The position numbers and the translations under genes were made by a program. Positions 6,840 through 10,070 of a stretch of DNA of 10,070 bases are shown piece after piece (position 1 is the first letter of the stretch; every line of letters starts with the position of its first letter). The notes beneath the pieces are model-generated. The model worked only from the letters and a program-made list of their open reading frames with translations, was not told the origin of the DNA and did no database searches. The stretch is from Chloroflexota bacterium (GTDB lineage Bacteria; Chloroflexota; Limnocylindria; Limnocylindrales; CSP1-4), in the NCBI GenBank assembly GCA_021785115.1, contig JAJYGO010000054.1:1-10070 (forward strand). Reading direction: 5' to 3'.

Positions 6840-8627
6840 CTAGCGCACCGCGTACCGCTCGAGCGGGGACCAGACGCTGTTCGCGTTGGCGGGTGTCGGC
6901 AGCGCGATCGCCCGGACGTACCAGCTGCCGGCCGTCCCGAAGGTGACGGGCAGCGTGGCCCGTCCGGTGGCGTCCGCCGTGATGGTGACCTCCCGCCGCA
7001 GGGTCCACGTCCGGCCGACCAGCTGGTAGACGCGGTACAGGACGCGCCCGGGCGCCAGCTCCGGGCGCGCGGGTCGCACGACCGTCGTGAACGTCACCGC
7101 GGTGCCGCGCGCCACGCTGCGTACCGCCCCGCCGTTGTCCGGGCGCAGCAGCGCCAGCTGGCGCACGACCACCCGCACCGGCGCGCCGGTGACCGCACCG
7201 AGGTCCGCGGTCCCGTCGAAGACGGCCCGGAACAGGAGGTTGGTGGCCGGCCGCTCGCTCCAGGTGGCCGTGCCCTGGGCATCCGTGGTCAGGTCGGCCG
7301 CCGTCGTCCAGTCGACCCCGTCGGTCGATCGCTGCAGGTGCACCACCTGCCCGGCGACCGTCCCGCCGGAGGCGGGCGGGACCAGGTGGATGGAGAGCTG
7401 CGCCGCAGTGCCCCACGGGATGGCCCTCGATGCCGCATCCAGCGTCAGAGTCGGCGCGGCAGGCGCCACGACGAACGGAGCGGAGTTCACCGCAGGGAGC
7501 CCCGGCGCCGTCGCCACCAGGACGTAGCCCGATCCGGCCGGGCTGACCGAGCAGCCGTCGAAGGTGGCGACTCCCGCCACCGCCGAGCGGACCGGTCCGC
7601 CCTGGCACGTGAGCGCCGCCCCCTGGGGTCCCGCGCCGATCGCGAGCGTCACCAGGGTGGTGGCACCGGAGCCGGTGGTCACGGCCTGGCCGGTCCCGTC
7701 CACCACGGTCACGGTGGGCGGCGTGTTCATGGCCGCGCCCGCCGTCGCCGCGGACGGCTGCGCGGTGAAGCGAAGCTGTGCGGGCACGCCGATCCCGCCG
7801 GCGCCGCCGGACGTGTCCGCGCCGACGATGGTCACGTTGGGGCCGTAGTAGGTCATCAGGATCTGCGGCACGAGCATGCCCTGCTCCGCGCAGTGCATCG
7901 CGCTGATCTGCAGGAGCTGCCACCCGTTGGCGTTCGCGCCGCATGCCACGCTGCTGCCGGCGTCGTAGTGGGCGGCGAAGAGCGCCCCCGACTTGAGCAT
8001 CGAGATGCCCCAGGTGTCGGTCACGGCGGCGATCTCGGAGGCGGACGGGGTGTGCGTCTCCGGCGCGTAGACCTGGTCCATCGAGTTGTCCACCACGTCG
8101 TAGCAGGATCCGTCCGTGGCGGTCCCTCCGCGCCAGCTCATGGTCCAGTACCAGGCGTACTGCTTGGCCGCCACGGCACCGGCCTTCAGCGCCTCCACCG
8201 GGTCGCTGGCGCCCCATTCCGCCGCCATCACCACGTTCACGTACGACTGGAACGGCACCACCTGCACGGTCCCGTCCGCGGGCCCGGCGGTGCGCAGCAC
8301 CCGGATGGTCGACGGCGGCGTGCTCTGGCTGGTCCAGCCGGTGCACTGTGACGCGGCACGCACCGGCACCGGTCCGATCCGCACGAGGCCCGCTGAAGGC
8401 AGCCCGACGCCTGCGGCGGCCGGCCCGACGGGGACCGCGACCAGGCCTCCCAGCAGGGCGACGCCGGCGAGGGTTCCCAGGGCCGTGTGCGCCAGCCGGC
8501 TGCGGTGGCCGCCCACGCGGCCGGTCGACCGCCGGGGTCCTTCGCCCGCCGGCGGCCCGCTCTTCGTGGAGCCGAGGCGTGCGGCGGCGGATCGTGTGCC
8601 GTGCGGGATCCGGTCGTCTCCGGGCAT
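6840..8627 (-). CDS. Secreted SpoIID/LytB-domain protein with C-terminal Ig-like repeats
   Basis: SpoIID-type domains are lytic transglycosylases that cut peptidoglycan glycan strands stripped of peptides. In this 595-residue protein a charged N-terminal stretch (1-46) precedes a hydrophobic signal or anchor (about 47-73, ending PVGPAAAG). The SpoIID domain spans about 105-265: VVPFQSYVNVVMAAEWG leads into EALKAGAVAAKQYAWYW, with Glu137 at the position of the catalytic Glu. It closes with EQGMLVPQILMTYYGPNVTIV-like sequence. Three Ig-like or beta-sandwich modules follow (about 281-388, 390-489, 490-595). The first resembles bacterial adhesin-type Ig domains and has Cys341 and Cys359 placed for a disulfide. 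The start ATG follows AGGAGGG with a 5-nt gap. Translation is probably coupled to the upstream small membrane protein, ten bases away. Nothing else here suggests sporulation, so a role in vegetative wall remodelling is inferred. Confidence 0.85.
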   Translation of the reverse strand: MPGDDRIPHGTRSAAARLGSTKSGPPAGEGPRRSTGRVGGHRSRLAHTALGTLAGVALLGGLVAVPVGPAAAGVGLPSAGLVRIGPVPVRAASQCTGWTSQSTPPSTIRVLRTAGPADGTVQVVPFQSYVNVVMAAEWGASDPVEALKAGAVAAKQYAWYWTMSWRGGTATDGSCYDVVDNSMDQVYAPETHTPSASEIAAVTDTWGISMLKSGALFAAHYDAGSSVACGANANGWQLLQISAMHCAEQGMLVPQILMTYYGPNVTIVGADTSGGAGGIGVPAQLRFTAQPSAATAGAAMNTPPTVTVVDGTGQAVTTGSGATTLVTLAIGAGPQGAALTCQGGPVRSAVAGVATFDGCSVSPAGSGYVLVATAPGLPAVNSAPFVVAPAAPTLTLDAASRAIPWGTAAQLSIHLVPPASGGTVAGQVVHLQRSTDGVDWTTAADLTTDAQGTATWSERPATNLLFRAVFDGTADLGAVTGAPVRVVVRQLALLRPDNGGAVRSVARGTAVTFTTVVRPARPELAPGRVLYRVYQLVGRTWTLRREVTITADATGRATLPVTFGTAGSWYVRAIALPTPANANSVWSPLERYAVR

Positions 8628-8632
8628 GACGG

Positions 8633-8640
8633 CCCTCCTA
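8633..8640 (-). promoter_or_regulatory. Stop codon overlapping the Shine-Dalgarno (translational coupling site)
   Basis: On the minus strand the TAG stop of the small membrane protein (8640-8638) runs straight into the Shine-Dalgarno of the SpoIID gene, giving TAGGAGGG followed by five bases and the ATG at 8627. A ribosome ending on the first gene would sit on the initiation signal of the second, so the two should be made together. It also supports ATG 8627 despite the unusually long N-terminal region of the SpoIID protein. Confidence 0.75.
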
Positions 8641-9084
8641 TGCGTTGGCGAGCTGCGCCTCGAGCTTCTCGACCTTGTCGAGGAGCGCGTTCATGGCGTC
8701 GTCCTGCGCCTTCAGGTGCTGCTGGATCTGCTCGGCTTCGTGGAAGGTGGCCTCGGCGTCACGGTACGTCAGGTCGGCGCGCTTGTCCGCTGCGCGGCCG
8801 ATGATGTTCTGCCCGACCATGATCACCGAGAGCATCACCAACTGGATGAAGGTCTGGCTGACCCACTGCACCAGCGTGAGCGTCCCGCCATGGACCGCCT
8901 GGGGCAGCACCACCAGCGCCAGCACCGCGAACGCGTACGCGCACCACATGGTGCCGACCACCGTGGTCAGGACCAGGGCCACGCGGCCGTTGAACCCGAC
9001 GTGCTCGTCGGTCGACTTCGGCGGCCCGCTCTTCTTCCGCTCGGCGACGTGTGGGTGAGGGTGGTGCTCGAAGCTCACGCGCAT
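8638..9084 (-). CDS. Small membrane protein with two transmembrane helices and a coiled coil (distantly DUF1003-like)
   Basis: This 148-residue protein of unknown function begins with a His-rich, hydrophilic tail (EHHPHPH, residues 6-12; AERKKSGPPK, 14-23). Two hydrophobic helices follow (about 35-61 and 70-92), then a charged helical tail with heptad-like spacing (about 105-147, ending DKVEKLEAQL). The second helix ends in SVIMVGQN and runs into ADKRADLTYRDAEATFHEAEQIQQHL. The IMVGQN block, the two-helix layout and the amphipathic tail resemble DUF1003-type proteins, but I would not claim membership. The ATG at 9084 follows AAAGGGG with a 7-nt spacer. A longer in-frame version from 9195 would add a Gly/Pro/Arg-rich stretch with no membrane or domain feature and is less likely. 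It is the first gene of a coupled pair with the SpoIID protein, suggesting work at the envelope. Confidence 0.75.
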   Translation of the reverse strand: MRVSFEHHPHPHVAERKKSGPPKSTDEHVGFNGRVALVLTTVVGTMWCAYAFAVLALVVLPQAVHGGTLTLVQWVSQTFIQLVMLSVIMVGQNIIGRAADKRADLTYRDAEATFHEAEQIQQHLKAQDDAMNALLDKVEKLEAQLANA

Positions 9085-9218
9085 CCCGTGACCCCTTTCG
9101 GAAGGTGCCGCCGGATCCGCCGGCGCGCAGCCTCCATCATCCACGAAGCGCGAAGCCCCCGACAGGCCGGGCGCGCGCCGGTCCGCACCGCCCACGGCGC
9201 CGGCCTGCCGCGTGATCG

Positions 9219-9266
9219 TGGGTCAGCCGTGCACCGCCGCCCTGGGTCAGCCGTGCACCGCCGCCC
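9219..9266. repeat. Exact 24-bp tandem duplication spanning the transporter stop codon
   Basis: Two adjacent identical 24-bp units (9219-9242 and 9243-9266) begin TGGGTCAGCC and end CACCGCCGCCC. The second unit contains the last codons and TGA of the VIT-family gene; the first, downstream in the direction of transcription, is a copy of that gene end. Because 24 is a multiple of three, the copy stays in frame and supplies a second TGA eight codons after the first. The exact identity points to a recent slippage or unequal-exchange event. Confidence 0.9.
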
Positions 9267-9987
9267 CCAGCAGCGCCCCGACCGCGTAGGTGACAATCGC
9301 GGCCGCCGCCCCCAGCGCCGCCTGACGCAGCCCGCTCCGCAGCGGCTGCCGGTGGGTGAGCCGGCTCACCCCCATCCCGACGGCGAAGAGCGTGCCTATC
9401 GCGAGCCCGATGCTGAGAGGGAACGCGAGGGCGGGGCCGGCGAGGAGGTACGGGACGAGCGGGACGAACGCCCCGCCGGAGAAGGCCAGGAACGAGCCGA
9501 GCCCCGCGGTGTACGGCGAGCCCATCGTCTCAGCGGACAGGCCGATCTCCTCGCGGACGAACGTGTCCAGGGCGCGCTCCGGATCCGCCAGGATGCGGTC
9601 GACGATCAGGTCCGCCTCCATGGCCGAGAGCCCCTTCGACGTGTAGATGTCCACGAGGATCGCGCGTTCCTGCTCCGGCGTGTAGCGGAGCTGGTCCCGC
9701 TGCAGCTCGACCTGGTAGTCGAGGAGCTCGCGCTGCGACCGCACCGAGACGTACTCGCCCACGGCCATGGAGAACCCGCCCGCAAGCAATCCCGCGATCC
9801 CCGCCACCACCACCGAGTGCGGGTCCTCGCGGGCCGCAGCCGCGACCCCCATGATCAGGCTCAGATTGGCGACCAGGCCGTCCGTGGCGCCGAAGACGAC
9901 GGGCCGCACCACCGAGGCGCCACGCGTCTCGTGGGGGCTGGTCGGCCGCGCGAGGGCGGCACGCACGCGATCGGAAACGCTCACCAC
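9247..9987 (-). CDS. VIT1/CCC1-family Fe2+/Mn2+ transporter
   Basis: The 246-residue integral membrane protein belongs to the VIT1/CCC1 family, which moves ferrous iron or manganese out of the cytoplasm, as a proton antiporter in the well-studied members. About five hydrophobic helices are visible (roughly 28-50, 57-80, 160-185, 187-207 and 220-243). The family signatures VVFGATDGLVANLSLIMG (30-47; Asp36) and GGFSMAVGEYVSVRSQREL (70-88; Met74, Glu78) are intact. Between helices 2 and 3 lies the cytoplasmic acidic helical segment (about 84-155; Glu86, Glu94, Glu106, Glu108, Glu124, Glu137, Glu146, Glu147) matching the metal-binding domain of the family. The start is GTG 9987, seven bases after GAGGA (9999-9995); an adjacent GTG at 9984 is the alternative. 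The 3' end lies in a 24-bp tandem duplication. Fe versus Mn preference cannot be told from sequence. Confidence 0.92.
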   Translation of the reverse strand: MVSVSDRVRAALARPTSPHETRGASVVRPVVFGATDGLVANLSLIMGVAAAAREDPHSVVVAGIAGLLAGGFSMAVGEYVSVRSQRELLDYQVELQRDQLRYTPEQERAILVDIYTSKGLSAMEADLIVDRILADPERALDTFVREEIGLSAETMGSPYTAGLGSFLAFSGGAFVPLVPYLLAGPALAFPLSIGLAIGTLFAVGMGVSRLTHRQPLRSGLRQAALGAAAAIVTYAVGALLGAAVHG

Positions 9988-10070
9988 CCGGGTGTCCTCG
10001 TGGACTGGACTCCCGACATGATGCCCTACTCGATCGGCTCGCGTTCGAAGCCTCCATCCCGGTGGCGCGA
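9988..10070 (-). other. Upstream region of the transporter gene, possible tail of a neighbouring gene
   Basis: On the minus strand a frame open from the window edge (10070) ends at a TAG at 10028-10026 with the hydrophilic reading GGFEREPIE. It could be the C-terminus of an upstream gene 38 nt before the transporter start, but only 14 codons are visible. The Shine-Dalgarno GAGGA (9999-9995) for the transporter lies here. No promoter elements or operator-like repeats were recognised. Confidence 0.2.

Noticed and set aside
6025..8346. A 773-residue fusion with the YecD-like domain at its C-terminus
   Set aside because: The N-terminal part is the shadow of the SpoIID gene. An ATG at 6609 with a good GGAGG starts the YecD-like protein at the usual family length.
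9107..9124. Imperfect 18-bp palindrome (8 of 9 pairs) around GGATCC, 23 nt upstream of the small membrane protein
   Set aside because: Mostly GC pairs with a mismatch; not distinguishable from chance in this composition.
9085..9195. An N-terminal extension of the small membrane protein starting at 9195
   Set aside because: It adds only Gly/Pro/Arg-rich residues, and AAAGGGG sits at the right distance from ATG 9084.

Overview
The window is very G+C-rich (about 70% by eye, nearly every codon ending in G or C). It carries six complete protein-coding genes and no rRNA, tRNA, CRISPR array or transposase that I can see. The gene content (a large secreted alpha-2-macroglobulin-like protein, a SpoIID-domain wall protein with Ig-like repeats, GTG starts, strong GGAGG-type Shine-Dalgarno sites) suggests a high-GC, free-living bacterium. 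Chloroflexota (Limnocylindria-like soil or water lineages) or Actinomycetota are my best guesses; the phylum is inference only.

Left half, + strand: a G-rich leader with a hairpin (1-156) precedes a 1727-residue secreted bacterial alpha-2-macroglobulin homologue (157-5340) whose thioester motif is degenerate. A 104-nt gap with two inverted repeats follows, including a 29-nt near-perfect palindrome. Then comes methylglyoxal synthase mgsA (5445-5900), whose active-site residues are all present.

Right half, - strand: reading in the direction of transcription, from right to left, a VIT1/CCC1-family metal transporter (9987-9247) ends inside an exact 24-bp tandem duplication. Next is a small two-helix membrane protein (9084-8638), which forms a tight pair with a SpoIID-domain secreted protein (8627-6840): the stop codon of the first overlaps the Shine-Dalgarno of the second. 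After a 230-nt leader comes a YecD-like isochorismatase-superfamily protein (6609-6025) with glycine at the catalytic-cysteine position. It converges on mgsA across a 124-nt GC-palindrome-rich spacer.

Functionally there is an envelope theme (A2M-like protein, SpoIID protein, small membrane protein), a metal transporter, and two small soluble enzymes or enzyme-like proteins. I see no defence system, mobile element or clearly new multi-gene system. The most notable points are the thioester-less A2M, the palindrome before mgsA, the cysteine-less hydrolase, the coupled membrane/SpoIID pair and the tandem duplication over the transporter stop codon.
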